A DNA stretch of 64,000 nucleotides from Deinococcus multiflagellatus (GCF_020166415.1 NZ_JAIQXV010000010.1:79918-143917); one strand, 5' to 3'. Positions 13,763-23,731 are shown, counted from the stretch's first letter. The notes: generated from the sequence alone by a model not told the origin. Numbers and translations: made by a program.

Positions 13763-15229
13763 ATGAGCAAAATCACCGGATTTCTGGAACAGCCGCGCGT
13801 GAAAGACCAGTACGCCCCCGTGGAGGCGCGCCTGAAGCACTACCACGAGTTTCTGCTGCCGCTGGCCCCGGGCGCGGCCCGCTTGCAGGCCACGCGCTGC
13901 ATGGACTGCGGCATTCCGTTCTGCACCAGCGGCTGCCCCGTGAACAACATCATTCCCGACTTCAACAACCTCGTGTACCAGGACGACTGGCGCAGCGCCC
14001 TGGACACGCTGCACTCCACGAACAACTTCCCCGAATTCACGGGCCGCATCTGCCCCGCGCCCTGCGAGGCCGCCTGCACCCTGAACATCAGTGACGACGC
14101 CGTGGGCATCAAATCCATTGAGCTGGCGATCATTGAGCGCGGCTGGCAGGAAGGCTGGGTGGCGCCGCAACCCCCCACGCGGCCCACGGGCAAGAAGGTG
14201 GCCGTGGTGGGCTCGGGGCCCGCCGGGCTGGCCGCCGCCCAGCAACTGGCGCGCGCCGGGCATACGGTCACGGTGTTCGAGAAAAACGACCGCGTGGGCG
14301 GCCTGCTGCGTTACGGCATTCCCGACTTCAAGCTGGACAAGCATCACATTGACCGCCGCGTGGCCCAGATGGAAGCCGAGGGGGTGACCTTCCGCACCGG
14401 CGTGCTGGTGGGCGCGTGGCCCGAAGGCAGCCGCGTGACCAACCTGAGCAAGCAGACTGTTACCCCCGAGGGGCTGCAGGCCGAATTCGACGCCGTGCTG
14501 CTGGCCGGCGGCGCCGAGCAGCCGCGTGATCTGCCGGTGGCGGGCCGTGAGCTGGACGGCGTGCACTTTGCGATGGAGTTCCTGCCGCAGCAGAACCGCG
14601 TCACGGCGGGCGACAAGCTGAAAAAGCAGCTGCGCGCCGACGGCAAGCACGTCATCGTGATCGGTGGCGGCGACACGGGCAGCGACTGCGTGGGCACCAG
14701 CAACCGCCACGGCGCCGCCAGCGTGACCCAGTTCGAGGTGATGCCCCAGCCGCCCGAGCAGGAAAACAAGCCGCTGGTCTGGCCCTACTGGCCCCTGAAA
14801 CTGCGCACCAGCACCAGCCACGAGGAAGGCGCGGTGCGTGAATTCGCCATTGCCACCAAGGAATTTATCGGCAAGGGCGGCAAGGTGACCGGCGTGAAGA
14901 CGGTGCGCCTGGAGATGCGCGACGGGCAGCTGCAGGAAGTCGAGGGCAGCGAGACCGTGTACCGGGCCGACCTCGTGCTGCTGGCGATGGGCTTCGTGAG
15001 CCCGGTGGGCAGCGTCATTGACGCCTTTGGTGTGAACAAGGACGCCCGGGGCAACGCCCACGCGGGCACCGAGGAAGCGGGCGGCTACGCCACCAGCGTG
15101 CCCGGCGTGTTTGCGGCGGGCGACATGCGCCGGGGCCAGAGCCTGGTGGTGTGGGCCATCCGCGAGGGCCGCCAGGCCGCGCGCGCCATTGACGAGCACC
15201 TGATGGGGGAGAGCGTCCTGCCCCGGTAA
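13763..15229 (+). CDS. gltD: Glutamate synthase (NADPH) small subunit
   Basis: 488 residues, the normal size. The N-terminal domain has the cysteine clusters for [4Fe-4S] centres ([17 protein letters not shown] near residue 47 and CPAPCEAAC near 99). FAD binding [17 protein letters not shown] is at about 151-167 and an NADPH-binding [11 protein letters not shown] near 299. It transfers electrons from NADPH to GltB. Shine-Dalgarno GGAGGA stands six bases before the ATG. A strong stem-loop at 15261-15296 lies shortly after the stop. Confidence 0.97.
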   Translation: MSKITGFLEQPRVKDQYAPVEARLKHYHEFLLPLAPGAARLQATRCMDCGIPFCTSGCPVNNIIPDFNNLVYQDDWRSALDTLHSTNNFPEFTGRICPAPCEAACTLNISDDAVGIKSIELAIIERGWQEGWVAPQPPTRPTGKKVAVVGSGPAGLAAAQQLARAGHTVTVFEKNDRVGGLLRYGIPDFKLDKHHIDRRVAQMEAEGVTFRTGVLVGAWPEGSRVTNLSKQTVTPEGLQAEFDAVLLAGGAEQPRDLPVAGRELDGVHFAMEFLPQQNRVTAGDKLKKQLRADGKHVIVIGGGDTGSDCVGTSNRHGAASVTQFEVMPQPPEQENKPLVWPYWPLKLRTSTSHEEGAVREFAIATKEFIGKGGKVTGVKTVRLEMRDGQLQEVEGSETVYRADLVLLAMGFVSPVGSVIDAFGVNKDARGNAHAGTEEAGGYATSVPGVFAAGDMRRGQSLVVWAIREGRQAARAIDEHLMGESVLPR

Positions 15230-15260
15230 ACAGCCGATAGGGCCTGACCTGGCCTATTCT

Positions 15261-15296
15261 CCGCGCCACCTCGGGAATACCCCAGAGGTGGCGCGG
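15261..15296 (+). terminator. Stem-loop after gltD
   Basis: CCGCGCCACCTC at 15261-15272 pairs perfectly with GAGGTGGCGCGG at 15285-15296, loop 12. Only a weak T-rich stretch (CTTCTGG) follows, but position between gltD and the rib promoter suits a terminator. Confidence 0.65.
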
Positions 15297-15363
15297 CTTC
15301 TGGACACGCACCGGCCACCCTCCTGTGTCTGCACCGGACAGACGGCGGGCCCAGGGGGGGTGC

Positions 15364-15369
15364 TAGCCT
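15364..15369 (+). promoter_or_regulatory. Probable -10 box (TAGCCT) of the rib operon
   Basis: TAGCCT lies about 32 bases before the FMN riboswitch begins. The -35 region is not clear; the nearest resemblance is GGACAG around 15336. Confidence 0.4.
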
Positions 15370-15400
15370 CAACCCTGGCCCGCTGTTCGGGCGGGCCGCT

Positions 15401-15650
15401 TCCTTCGGGGCAGGGTGTGAATCCCTACCGGCGGTGATGGCGCGGGCGCCCACAAGCCCCGGGCCTCAGCCCGCGAAGCCTGCGCAAACTGCAACACGCG
15501 CAGGCCCGACCCGGTGTGAGTCTGGGGCCGACGGTGTCATGGCAACGAGAGACGCGCTGAACGCGGCAAGACAGGCGAGGGGTCGTCCCCGAGCCTGAGG
15601 CCACCAGAGCGCTGTTTCTGTCCGCCATCCAGTCCGGATGAGAGAAGGAG
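15401..15650 (+). ncRNA. FMN riboswitch (RFN element) with extended arm
   Basis: All conserved blocks of the RFN element are present in order: CTTCGGGGCAGGGTG, CCCTACCGGCGGTGATGG, AGCCCGCGA, CCGGTGTGAGTC, GGGGCCGACGGT and AGTCCGGATGAGAGAAGGA. Closing helix P1 is TCCTTC (15401-15406) with GAAGGA (15644-15649). Between GACGGT and AGTCCGG there are about 95 extra bases forming an added arm, closed by ATGGC (15539-15543) with GCCAT (15624-15628). Inside it GGC-GA-GGGG / CCCC-GA-GCC gives tandem G-A pairs. GGAGGA at the 3' end of P1 is a possible ribosome site, so control may be translational. It controls ribD-ribE-ribBA-ribH. Confidence 0.93.
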
Positions 15651-15690
15651 GACCGCTGACCCTGCCGACCCCGGCGGGCAGCGACAACGT

Positions 15691-16794
15691 ATGGTTGACG
15701 TGAATGCTCCGCCCCCTGGGCTGGAGAAACGTGTGTGGCCGGGCGACCACGGCATGGCGCTGGCGCTGGCGCAGGCTGCCCGGGGCCTGGGCCGCACTGC
15801 CCCCAACCCCCCGGTGGGCTGCGTGCTGGTGCAGGACGATGAGGTGGTGGGCGCCGGTTTTCACCCGGCAGTGGGCGAGCCCCACGCCGAGGTGTTCGCC
15901 CTGCGGAAAGCGGGGGACCGGGCGCGCGGGGCCACCGCGTATGTGACGCTGGAACCGTGCCGCCACCACGGCCGCACCCCGCCCTGCACCGAGGCGCTGA
16001 TCCGGGCCGGCGTGCGCCGCGTGGTGGTGGCCGCCCTGGACCCCAACCCGCAGGTGGCCGGGCAGGGCGTGGCCCGGCTGCGCGCCGCTGGCCTGGAGGT
16101 GGTGCTGGGCGTGCGGGAACCCGAAGCCCTGCGCCAGCAGGCGGGGTTCCGCGCCCTGATCACCCGGGGCCGCCCCTGGGTGGTGGCCAAATATGCCATG
16201 ACCCTGGACGGCAAGGTGGCCGCCCACGGCGAGGGCAACGGGGCGGTGAGCAGCACCGCCGCCCGTGAGCGCACCATGATGTGGCGCAACGAACTGGACG
16301 CCTTGGCGGTGGGGGCCGGCACCGTGCAGGCCGATAACCCAGCCCTGACCACGCGCGGCGTGCCGGACGGGCGCGACCCCCGCCCGGTGGTCTTTGACCG
16401 CCAAGCCAGATCGGACGTTCAGGCGCGGGTCTGGCGGGAAGGCGCCGTGCTGGTGACCGGGCTGGACGCGGTGGCCACCGCTTACGAAGGGGCGGGCGTG
16501 ACCGTTCTGCGCGCGGCCGACCTGCCCGGCGCGCTGCACGGGCTGGGCCAGCTGGGCGTGTCCAGCCTGCTGCTGGAAGGCGGCCCCACGCTGCTCAGCG
16601 CGTTTTTTGCGGCCGGGCTGGTGGACGAGGTGCGCGTGTTCATCGCCCCCAAGCTGCTGGGCGCGGGGCTGTCGCCCCTGACCCGCCCCGCACAGGCCAT
16701 GGCCGCCGCCCAGCCGCTGCGCGACGTGACGATTGAAGCACTGGGCCCGGACGTGCTGGTCACGGGTCTGCTGAGCGAGATTCCCCGGCTGTAG
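15691..16794 (+). CDS. ribD: Bifunctional riboflavin deaminase/reductase
   Basis: 367 residues, normal length. N-terminal deaminase domain with the zinc site PHAEVFAL and LEPCRHHGRTPPC; C-terminal reductase domain starts at about residue 165 (AKYAMTLDGKVAAHGEGNG) and includes LLEGGPTLLSAF. It carries out steps two and three of riboflavin synthesis from the GTP-derived pyrimidine. The ATG is 40 bases after the GGAGG in the riboswitch; no closer Shine-Dalgarno is obvious, and GTG 15700 is an alternative start. Confidence 0.93.
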   Translation: MVDVNAPPPGLEKRVWPGDHGMALALAQAARGLGRTAPNPPVGCVLVQDDEVVGAGFHPAVGEPHAEVFALRKAGDRARGATAYVTLEPCRHHGRTPPCTEALIRAGVRRVVVAALDPNPQVAGQGVARLRAAGLEVVLGVREPEALRQQAGFRALITRGRPWVVAKYAMTLDGKVAAHGEGNGAVSSTAARERTMMWRNELDALAVGAGTVQADNPALTTRGVPDGRDPRPVVFDRQARSDVQARVWREGAVLVTGLDAVATAYEGAGVTVLRAADLPGALHGLGQLGVSSLLLEGGPTLLSAFFAAGLVDEVRVFIAPKLLGAGLSPLTRPAQAMAAAQPLRDVTIEALGPDVLVTGLLSEIPRL

Positions 16795-16797
16795 TTC

Positions 16798-16820
16798 TCT
16801 CTCCTCTCCGCAGAGGAGAG
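16798..16820 (+). repeat. Short hairpin between ribD and ribE
   Basis: CTCTCCTCT and AGAGGAGAG form a nine-base perfect stem with a four-base loop, directly after the ribD stop. There is no T-run, so mRNA stabilisation or processing is more likely than termination. Confidence 0.5.
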
Positions 16821-16872
16821 GTGCTGCGGGACCGCAGGGGGTCTGTGTCTGCCGTCCTGCCGAGGTTGATTC

Positions 16873-17574
16873 ATGTTTACCGGCATCATTGAACAGGTGG
16901 GGCGCATCGCCCGCACCGAACACCACAGCGGCCACCTTACTGTCACCATTCAGCCCGCCGGGATGTGGCCCGATCTGCAACTGGGCGAGAGCATCGCCGT
17001 GGGCGGCGCCTGCCTGACCGTCACCGGCTGGGACGAGGCCGGCTTCACCGTGGACCTCAGCCGCGAGACGCTGGCGAAAACGGCGCCGCACTGGCGGGCC
17101 GGCGCGTCCGTGAATCTGGAACGCGCCATGACGGCCGGGGCGCGCTTTGGCGGCCACATCGTCAGCGGGCATGTGGACGGCGTGGCCGAGGTCCTGAGGG
17201 TCGAGGCCCAGCCCGGCGCCCACACCATGACCCTGCGCGCGCCGCCTCACCTCGCCCGCTATCTGGTCCCCAAGGGCAGCGTGACCGCCGACGGCGTGAG
17301 CCTGACCGTGGTGGACGTGGGCGGCCCCGCTGGCAGCCGCCGGGACCTGCGCGCCGACGAATTCACCCTCTGGCTGGTGCCCCACACCCTGGCGGTCACC
17401 ACGCTGCGCACCTGGGTGCCCGGCACCCGGGTCAACCTGGAGGCCGATCAGCTGGCGAAGTATGTGGAGCGGCTGCTCGCCTTCGGCGGGTCTAAGGGTC
17501 TAAGGGTCGAAGAGTCAAAGAAAGACCCCCTTAGACCCTTAGACTCTTCGACCCTTGACGGAGGCCAGTCATGA
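16873..17574 (+). CDS. ribE: Riboflavin synthase alpha chain with repeat-encoded tail
   Basis: 233 residues against a usual 200-215. Two lumazine-binding domains are visible: [10 protein letters not shown] at the start and a second beginning near residue 97 ([12 protein letters not shown]). The normal fold ends about [10 protein letters not shown]. The last ~29 residues (from [13 protein letters not shown] to the end) are translated from a word-array repeat and are unlike any RibE terminus I know. The stop overlaps the ribBA start as ATGA at 17571-17574, so translation is coupled. It joins two lumazines to give riboflavin. Confidence 0.93.
   Translation: MFTGIIEQVGRIARTEHHSGHLTVTIQPAGMWPDLQLGESIAVGGACLTVTGWDEAGFTVDLSRETLAKTAPHWRAGASVNLERAMTAGARFGGHIVSGHVDGVAEVLRVEAQPGAHTMTLRAPPHLARYLVPKGSVTADGVSLTVVDVGGPAGSRRDLRADEFTLWLVPHTLAVTTLRTWVPGTRVNLEADQLAKYVERLLAFGGSKGLRVEESKKDPLRPLDSSTLDGGQS
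17488..17560 (+). repeat. Word-array with two mutually exclusive stems inside ribE 3' end
   Basis: CTAAGGGTCTAAGGG at 17492-17506 is the exact reverse complement of 17528-17542, and GGGTCGAAGAGTC at 17504-17516 is the exact reverse complement of 17542-17554. The order A-B-A'-B' makes the two stems mutually exclusive. It lies just before the ribBA Shine-Dalgarno GGAGG (17560-17564). Confidence 0.75.
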
Positions 17575-18806
17575 CCCTCGCCTCCATCCCCGATCTGCTG
17601 GCCGAGCTGCGTGCCGGGCGCCCCGTGATTCTGGTGGATGACGAGGGCCGCGAGAACGAGGGCGATCTGCTGATGCCCGCCGCCACGGCCACGCCGCACT
17701 GGATCAACTTCATGGCGCGCGAGGGGCGCGGCCTGATCTGCGTGACCCTGCCCCCGGAGCGGGCCCAGGCCCTGGACCTGACGCCGATGGTGGGGGCCGG
17801 TCATTTTTCAGGCGGCACTGACCCCAACGGCACGGCCTTTACCGTCAGCGTGGACCATGTGAGCAACACCACCGGCATCAGCGCCTACGACCGCGCGGCC
17901 ACGGTGGCGGCCCTGCTGGACGGGCAGGCCCAGCCTGCCGATTTCCGCCGCCCCGGGCACATCTTTCCGCTGGTGGCCCGCCCTGGTGGGGTGCTGCGCC
18001 GCGCGGGGCACACCGAAGCCGCCTGCGATCTGGCGCGGCTGGCGGGCTTTGCGCCCCTGGGCGTGATCTGCGAGATCATGGGCGACGACGGCGAGATGAG
18101 CCGCCTGCCGGACCTGCTAACGTTTGGCGAGAAACACGGCCTGAAGGTGGGCAGCATTGAAGCCCTGATTGCCTACCGCCTGGAGCACGATCCGTTTATG
18201 GCGCTGGTGGCCGAAGCCAAACTGCCCACCGAGTACGGCGACTTCCGCATCGTGGGCTTCGAGGACACCCTCAGCGGGGCCGAGCATGTGGCCCTGGTGA
18301 TGGGCGAGGTGACCCCCGAGCCGCTGCTGGTGCGGGTGCACAGCGAATGCCTGACCGGCGACGGCTTTCATTCCCTGCGCTGCGACTGCGGCCCCCAGCG
18401 CGACGCGGCCCTGCGCGCCATTGCCGAAGGGGGCCGGGGCGTGCTGGTCTACCTGCGCCAGGAGGGCCGGGGCATTGGCCTGCTGAACAAGATTCGCGCC
18501 TATGGGCTGCAAGACGGCGGCGCCGACACCGTGGAAGCCAACCTGCGCCTGGGCTTTCCCGCCGACGCCCGCGACTTTGGCATTGGCGCCCAGATGCTAC
18601 ACCTGCTGGGCGCCCGGCAGCTGCGCGTGCTGACCAACAACCCCCGCAAGCTCCATTCCCTGGGCGGCTTCGGCCTGACCGTGACCGAGCGCGTGCCCCT
18701 GCATGTGGGCGAGGGCGAGCACAACGCGGCGTATCTGCAGACCAAGCGGGCGAAGCTGGGGCATCTGGCGGCAGAGGGCGAATGGCAAATGGCTGATGGC
18801 TCATAG
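17571..18806 (+). CDS. ribBA: Bifunctional DHBP synthase / GTP cyclohydrolase II
   Basis: 411 residues. DHBP synthase half: [16 protein letters not shown] near residue 22, and later [20 protein letters not shown] cyclohydrolase II half: zinc cysteines in [18 protein letters not shown] near residue 257, and [16 protein letters not shown]. The two activities make both precursors of the riboflavin pathway from ribulose 5-phosphate and GTP. The start shares ATGA with ribE. The last ten or so residues (EWQMADGS) come from a second word-array repeat that begins at the 3' end of the gene. Confidence 0.96.
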   Translation: MTLASIPDLLAELRAGRPVILVDDEGRENEGDLLMPAATATPHWINFMAREGRGLICVTLPPERAQALDLTPMVGAGHFSGGTDPNGTAFTVSVDHVSNTTGISAYDRAATVAALLDGQAQPADFRRPGHIFPLVARPGGVLRRAGHTEAACDLARLAGFAPLGVICEIMGDDGEMSRLPDLLTFGEKHGLKVGSIEALIAYRLEHDPFMALVAEAKLPTEYGDFRIVGFEDTLSGAEHVALVMGEVTPEPLLVRVHSECLTGDGFHSLRCDCGPQRDAALRAIAEGGRGVLVYLRQEGRGIGLLNKIRAYGLQDGGADTVEANLRLGFPADARDFGIGAQMLHLLGARQLRVLTNNPRKLHSLGGFGLTVTERVPLHVGEGEHNAAYLQTKRAKLGHLAAEGEWQMADGS

Positions 18807-18906
18807 CAGAGGGCAAATGGCGAATGGCAGATGGCGAAGACCTGATTGCACGCCCCCACCGCCTCCCTGCTTTTCCCACTTCCCACACCCCACTCCCCAC
18901 ATCCCC
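18777..18906 (+). repeat. Word-array between ribBA and ribH
   Basis: Words of the type GGCAAATGGC/TGATGGC/GAATGGC repeat from 18782 to about 18845, overlapping the ribBA stop. A second set of a different word, TTCCCACTTCCCACACCCCAC, follows at 18873-18900 and matches the words seen at 54173-54183 and 59437-59465. Confidence 0.55.
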
Positions 18907-18922
18907 TCCGAAGGAGCCCCCC

Positions 18923-19387
18923 ATGAACCGAATGGAAGCCACCCTCCTGGCCACCGATCTGAAATTCGCCATTGTCAGCACCCGCTGGAACCACCTGATC
19001 GTGGACCGGCTGGTCGAAGGTGCCGAACTGGCCTTTGTGCAGCACGGCGGCAAGACCGAACACCTGGACCATTTTCTGGCCCCCGGCAGCTACGAGGTGC
19101 CCCTGGTGGCGCGCAAGCTGGCGCAGTCCGGCAAGTACGACGCCGTGGTGTGTCTGGGTGCCGTGATCAAGGGCGACACCGACCACTACGACTTCGTGGC
19201 GGGCGGCGCGGCCAGCGGCATTCTGAACACCAGCCTGGAGACGGGCGTGCCCGTGGCGTTCGGGGTGCTGACCACCGACACCGTGGAGCAGGCCCTGAAC
19301 CGCGCCGGCATCAAGGCCGGGAACAAGGGGGCCGAAGCGGTGCTGGCAATGATTGAGACGGTGAATCTGCTGCGGCGGATTGGGTAA
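18923..19387 (+). CDS. ribH: 6,7-dimethyl-8-ribityllumazine synthase
   Basis: 154 residues, full length. Recognisable segments are FAIVSTRWNHLIVDRLVEGA, PGSYEVPLVARKLAQSGKYD, VCLGAVIKGDTDHYDFVA with the catalytic His, and the C-terminal NKGAEAVLAMIETVNLLRRIG. The ATG at 18923 has GAAGGAG nine bases upstream; the open frame extends further back only through the repeat. It makes the lumazine substrate of RibE and probably forms the icosahedral shell typical of the family. It is the last gene of the rib operon. Confidence 0.96.
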   Translation: MNRMEATLLATDLKFAIVSTRWNHLIVDRLVEGAELAFVQHGGKTEHLDHFLAPGSYEVPLVARKLAQSGKYDAVVCLGAVIKGDTDHYDFVAGGAASGILNTSLETGVPVAFGVLTTDTVEQALNRAGIKAGNKGAEAVLAMIETVNLLRRIG

Positions 19388-19390
19388 GAG

Positions 19391-19582
19391 GGTCGAGGCG
19401 GCTGCGCCGCAGTCGAGAGGTCGAGGCGTCGAGAAAGTGGCGCCTTCGGCCTCTCGGCATCTTTGTTGGTGGCGCGCAGATGGTCCTTTTGACCCCTCGA
19501 CCTCCTGAAGCGAACCCGCCGCCGCCACCGTTCATAGGGCCCCAGCCTTTCTCGACCTCTCGACCCCCAGACTTCTCGACGC
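19391..19582. repeat. Word-array inverted repeat after ribH
   Basis: GTCGAGAGGTCGAG at 19412-19425 is the exact reverse complement of 19551-19564, among further GGTCGAGG words on the left and CTCGACC words on the right. The 120-nt interior has no recognisable gene. The left arm also holds GGCTGCGCCGCAGTC. The spacer 19388-19715 otherwise appears empty apart from the -10 box at 19646. Confidence 0.65.
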
Positions 19583-19645
19583 TTTGGCAGCCTCCTCCGT
19601 CCCGCAATCCCGCCCTGCCTCACACCTGGGGGCCCCCGCCCCTGC

Positions 19646-19651
19646 TAAGCT
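19646..19651 (+). promoter_or_regulatory. Probable -10 box TAAGCT before the DUF512 gene
   Basis: TAAGCT lies 64 bases before the TTG start at 19716. Seven bases after it is another TTG (19659) that opens a 16-codon frame ending in TGA at 19707-19709, which may be a tiny upstream frame or coincidence. Confidence 0.35.
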
Positions 19652-19715
19652 GCTGTGCTTGGTGCGGCGCCACAGAGAACATCGCACCGCCAACTTGAAA
19701 GTGGGGTGATCTTCT

Positions 19716-21188
<1,473 letters not shown>

Positions 21189-21263
21189 GCGGCGGGGTGC
21201 GGGCCGGGCGCTGGGGGGAAGGGTTCTCTCCTGGCGCCCGGCCCCCTTTGGTCCGGCCCGTGG

Positions 21264-21269
21264 CACACT
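21264..21269 (+). promoter_or_regulatory. -10 box CACACT, near-leaderless mscL
   Basis: CACACT followed by six bases and the mscL ATG at 21276; no Shine-Dalgarno is present. Confidence 0.4.
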
Positions 21270-21275
21270 GCGACC

Positions 21276-21662
21276 ATGCTGAGTGGCTTTCAGAAGTTCA
21301 TCCTGCGGGGCAATGTGGTGGATCTGGCGGTGGGGGTGGTCATTGGCGCGGCGTTCACTGGCGTGGTCACGACCTTTTCCAGCAGCTTCATCAACCCGCT
21401 CATCAAGGCCATCACGGGCGGGGGCCCCAAGGTGGGCGGCACGTTTACCCTGAACGGCGCGGTGTTCGACTACGGCGCGTTCATCACGGCGGTTTTGAAT
21501 CTGCTGATCGTGGCCGCCGTTCTCTACTTTCTGGTGGTCATGCCGATTAACCGCCTCACCGAGCGCTTCAAGCGGCAGGAGAAACCCGCCGTGGCCGAGC
21601 CCAGCAACGAGGAAAAGCTGCTGGCCGAGATCCGCGACGCCCTAAAAAACCGTCCGCTGTAG
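21276..21662 (+). CDS. mscL: Large-conductance mechanosensitive channel
   Basis: 128 residues, standard length. N-terminal amphipathic helix and TM1 (FQKFILRGNVVDLAVGVVIG), periplasmic loop with FTLNGAVFDYGAFI, TM2 (AVLNLLIVAAVLYFLVVM) and the charged C-terminal helix (EEKLLAEIRDALKNR). It releases solutes on osmotic downshock from the inner membrane. It is monocistronic as far as can be seen. Confidence 0.95.
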   Translation: MLSGFQKFILRGNVVDLAVGVVIGAAFTGVVTTFSSSFINPLIKAITGGGPKVGGTFTLNGAVFDYGAFITAVLNLLIVAAVLYFLVVMPINRLTERFKRQEKPAVAEPSNEEKLLAEIRDALKNRPL

Positions 21663-21695
21663 CGCGGCCTTCAGTTGCCGCCTTTCTGGCCCCGG

Positions 21696-21701
21696 TATCC
21701 T
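21696..21701 (+). promoter_or_regulatory. -10 box TATCCT, leaderless start at 21709
   Basis: TATCCT, seven bases (GCGGCCC), then ATG 21709. Confidence 0.6.
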
Positions 21702-21708
21702 GCGGCCC

Positions 21709-22161
21709 ATGAACCGCAGCGCCATCTATGCCCGGAACTTTGAAAGCCACCGCGCCGCCCTGCTGGACCTGTACGCCCAGCTGCCCGAGGACCAGGCCAA
21801 CTTCTCGGCCTGGGACGGCGGCATGAGCTTTATTGGGCAGGCCGACCACCTGTCGGGCAGCGCGGGCCGCCTGCTGAGCATGATTCAGGGGCAGGCCCCC
21901 GGCGACCTGCCGGCCCCCAGCCAGTCGCTGGCCGAAGCCCGCGAGCGCTTGCAGCAGAGCATGGCCGCCGCCACGGGTGCGATGACCGCCATGAGCGACG
22001 AGGACCTGTCGCGCCGCGTGCCGGCCTTTGGGGGCCGCGAGATGCCCGTGGCCGCCCTGCTGGACGCGATCATTGCCCACGAGGCCCACCACAAGGGCCA
22101 GGTGTGGCTGATGGCCCGCATGGTGGGGGTCAAGCCCCCCATGTTCGTGCGCATGGGCTGA
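21709..22161 (+). CDS. DinB-family protein (damage-inducible fold)
   Basis: 150 residues forming the four-helix DinB/YfiT-like bundle: metal ligand candidates are the His in GQADHLSGSA near residue 47 and HEAHHKGQVWL near residue 125. Members are often metal-dependent thiol-S-transferases or of unknown function; Deinococcus genomes are rich in them. The short gene at 22164 starts two bases after its stop. A second DinB-type gene is at 23195-23719. Confidence 0.8.
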   Translation: MNRSAIYARNFESHRAALLDLYAQLPEDQANFSAWDGGMSFIGQADHLSGSAGRLLSMIQGQAPGDLPAPSQSLAEARERLQQSMAAATGAMTAMSDEDLSRRVPAFGGREMPVAALLDAIIAHEAHHKGQVWLMARMVGVKPPMFVRMG

Positions 22162-22163
22162 AC

Positions 22164-22436
22164 GTGGACGCCGCGCTGCTGCTGGTGCTTCTGGCCGGGC
22201 TGGTCTTCGCCTTGCTGCTGGCGACCCGGAACCTGCGGCACCCCGAGCGGCGCGGCCAGGGCCAGTCCCGCCGCGCCGAGGCCGTCTGGGAGCGCAAGCT
22301 GCTGTCCATGACCCTGGGCAACCGGGGCGCCATCGAGCGCGGCCTCACCGCCAAGCGCCGCCAGCACCCCGGGGCCAGTCGCGCCGAACTGCTGCGCCGA
22401 CTGCATGACGATTACGTGCGTGACCGCAGCCGCTGA
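22164..22436 (+). CDS. Small membrane-anchored protein, unknown
   Basis: 90 residues starting at GTG 22164, two bases after the DinB-family stop, so probably translated by re-initiation. One N-terminal membrane span (ALLLVLLAGLVFALLLATRN) is followed by a basic cytoplasmic helix region (WERKLLSMTLGNRGAIERGL). I do not recognise the family. A stem-loop terminator follows. Confidence 0.65.
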   Translation: MDAALLLVLLAGLVFALLLATRNLRHPERRGQGQSRRAEAVWERKLLSMTLGNRGAIERGLTAKRRQHPGASRAELLRRLHDDYVRDRSR

Positions 22437-22475
22437 ATGTGGTCATGCGGGTGAGCTGCGCACTGCCAGAAAACG

Positions 22476-22500
22476 CCCCTCCCCACCCGGAGGGGGTTTT
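22476..22500 (+). terminator. Intrinsic terminator after the DinB unit
   Basis: CCCCTCC (22476-22482) pairs with GGAGGGG (22489-22495) and is followed by GTTTT. Confidence 0.8.
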
Positions 22501-22593
22501 CGCTGTTGCGCTGCGTTGGCGCTGCATGGCCTTGCCGCCCGCCCGGTTTGCATCGTGTTGGAGCGATACCAGCCGGGTGTGGGCCAGCAGGCG

Positions 22594-23121
22594 CTACACC
22601 CGGGCCCGCACCCGAATCTGGCGCACCCAGACCACCGCGCCCTGCGTGTCTTCGCGGCTGAGCAGGCGCACGCCGATGTACAGCTGGCCGCCCCGAATGG
22701 CCTCGTCCAGTGCGGCGCCTTCCAGGTGAATGGGGGTGTCGGTGCCGCGCCCAAGGGTCACTTCGGTCAGTTGTTGCCCGCCCGCCGGGCCGTCGCAGCG
22801 CAGGGCGTCGCCTGTGGGCCAGTCAATGAGCGGCGGCACCACCGGGCAGCTGGGCCGCGTGGCCGAGGCAAAAATCTGCACCCGGGCTTCGGTCACGGGG
22901 CCTTCGGGGGTCAGCACGGCGTCCAGCGTGACGTGGCGGTAACGGGCGCGGGGCAGCGTGAGGTGGTCCAGCTGGTTGGTGTCCATGTACGCCACCTCGT
23001 GCGGTTGCAGGTTGGGCACCGTGTTCACGAAGTAGAAATCCTGGGCCTGCACTTCAGGCAGGGGAACCAGACCACAGGCGCCCAGCAGGGGGCTCAGCAG
23101 AAGCGGCAGCAGGCGGCGCAT
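22594..23121 (-). CDS. Exported lipoprotein, unknown
   Basis: 175 residues. Signal sequence MRRLLPLLLSPLLGACG ends in the lipobox LLGAC. The rest is beta-rich with two further cysteines (PSCPVVP, LRCDGP) that may form a disulfide. No family recognised. TAGCCT five bases before the ATG suggests a leaderless mRNA. It is convergent with the small membrane protein gene. Confidence 0.7.
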   Translation of the reverse strand: MRRLLPLLLSPLLGACGLVPLPEVQAQDFYFVNTVPNLQPHEVAYMDTNQLDHLTLPRARYRHVTLDAVLTPEGPVTEARVQIFASATRPSCPVVPPLIDWPTGDALRCDGPAGGQQLTEVTLGRGTDTPIHLEGAALDEAIRGGQLYIGVRLLSREDTQGAVVWVRQIRVRARV

Positions 23122-23126
23122 GCCCC

Positions 23127-23132
23127 AGGCTA
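23127..23132 (-). promoter_or_regulatory. -10 box TAGCCT, near-leaderless start at 23121
   Basis: On the minus strand TAGCCT, five bases (GGGGC), then ATG 23121. Confidence 0.5.
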
Positions 23133-23194
23133 CCTGCGGGCCGCGTCCGCTGTGACCGCACCTGCGGCCACGGCATGAGGGGCCAACCCGTTCC

Positions 23195-23719
23195 TTACCC
23201 GCGCAGCACCCGCAGGTACGCCTGCCACGGGCCCACGGCCTCCCGGTAGCCGCCCGCCAGCGTCCGCGTGACTTGCGCGAGGTGGTCCAGATCGTGCGCC
23301 GCCCAGGTGGCGAGCAGCTGCGCCAGGGTCACGGGGCCGAACTCTGGGTGCTGGCCTGTGCGGCGCAGGTCAGTGTCGGTCAGGTTCAGTGCCGCCAGCT
23401 GCCCCAGGCTCTGGGCGCGCACAGCGGCGAAGTCATCCAGCAGGGCGCCCAGCGGCTGGCCCTGTCCGGTGTGCAGATGCCCAAAGCGGTCGAAGGGCGC
23501 AAACACCTGCGCTTCCCCTGCGGCCAGCAGCACCCGGGCACGCGGCAGCCAGTTGGTGTGCTCGGCGTGGATCAGGTGCGCCACCACCTGCGCCGGGGTC
23601 CAGGTGCCTTCTCCCTCATCCAGCGCCGCCCAGCCATCCGGCAAGTCCCGCAGCAGCGCCCCCAGCACCCCCGGCGTGCGTGAGAGCAGCTCCACCGCGT
23701 CCTCCAGCTTGAACTCCAT
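23195..23719 (-). CDS. DinB-family protein
   Basis: 174 residues with the DinB_2-type bundle: TPAQVVAHLIHAEHTNWLPR near residue 40-60 and TWAAHDLDHLAQVTRTL near residue 143, giving the three-histidine metal site pattern. The start at 23719 follows TACACT by six bases; the frame is open further upstream only because the word-array repeat happens to lack stops. Function unknown; it is paralogous in fold but not in close sequence to the gene at 21709. Confidence 0.8.
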   Translation of the reverse strand: MEFKLEDAVELLSRTPGVLGALLRDLPDGWAALDEGEGTWTPAQVVAHLIHAEHTNWLPRARVLLAAGEAQVFAPFDRFGHLHTGQGQPLGALLDDFAAVRAQSLGQLAALNLTDTDLRRTGQHPEFGPVTLAQLLATWAAHDLDHLAQVTRTLAGGYREAVGPWQAYLRVLRG

Positions 23720-23725
23720 GCGCCG

Positions 23726-23731
23726 AGTGTA
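23726..23731 (-). promoter_or_regulatory. -10 box TACACT, near-leaderless start at 23719
   Basis: On the minus strand TACACT, six bases (CGGCGC), then ATG 23719. Confidence 0.55.

Noticed and set aside
13763..15229. Antisense frame of 635 codons reaching from gltD into gltB
   Set aside because: It crosses two well-supported genes on the opposite strand and shows the His/Gln/Ala bias of a reverse-frame shadow.
19391..19582. Word-arrays considered as CRISPR
   Set aside because: The repeat unit is 7-8 nt, without regular spacers or cas genes, and the arms are reverse complements.
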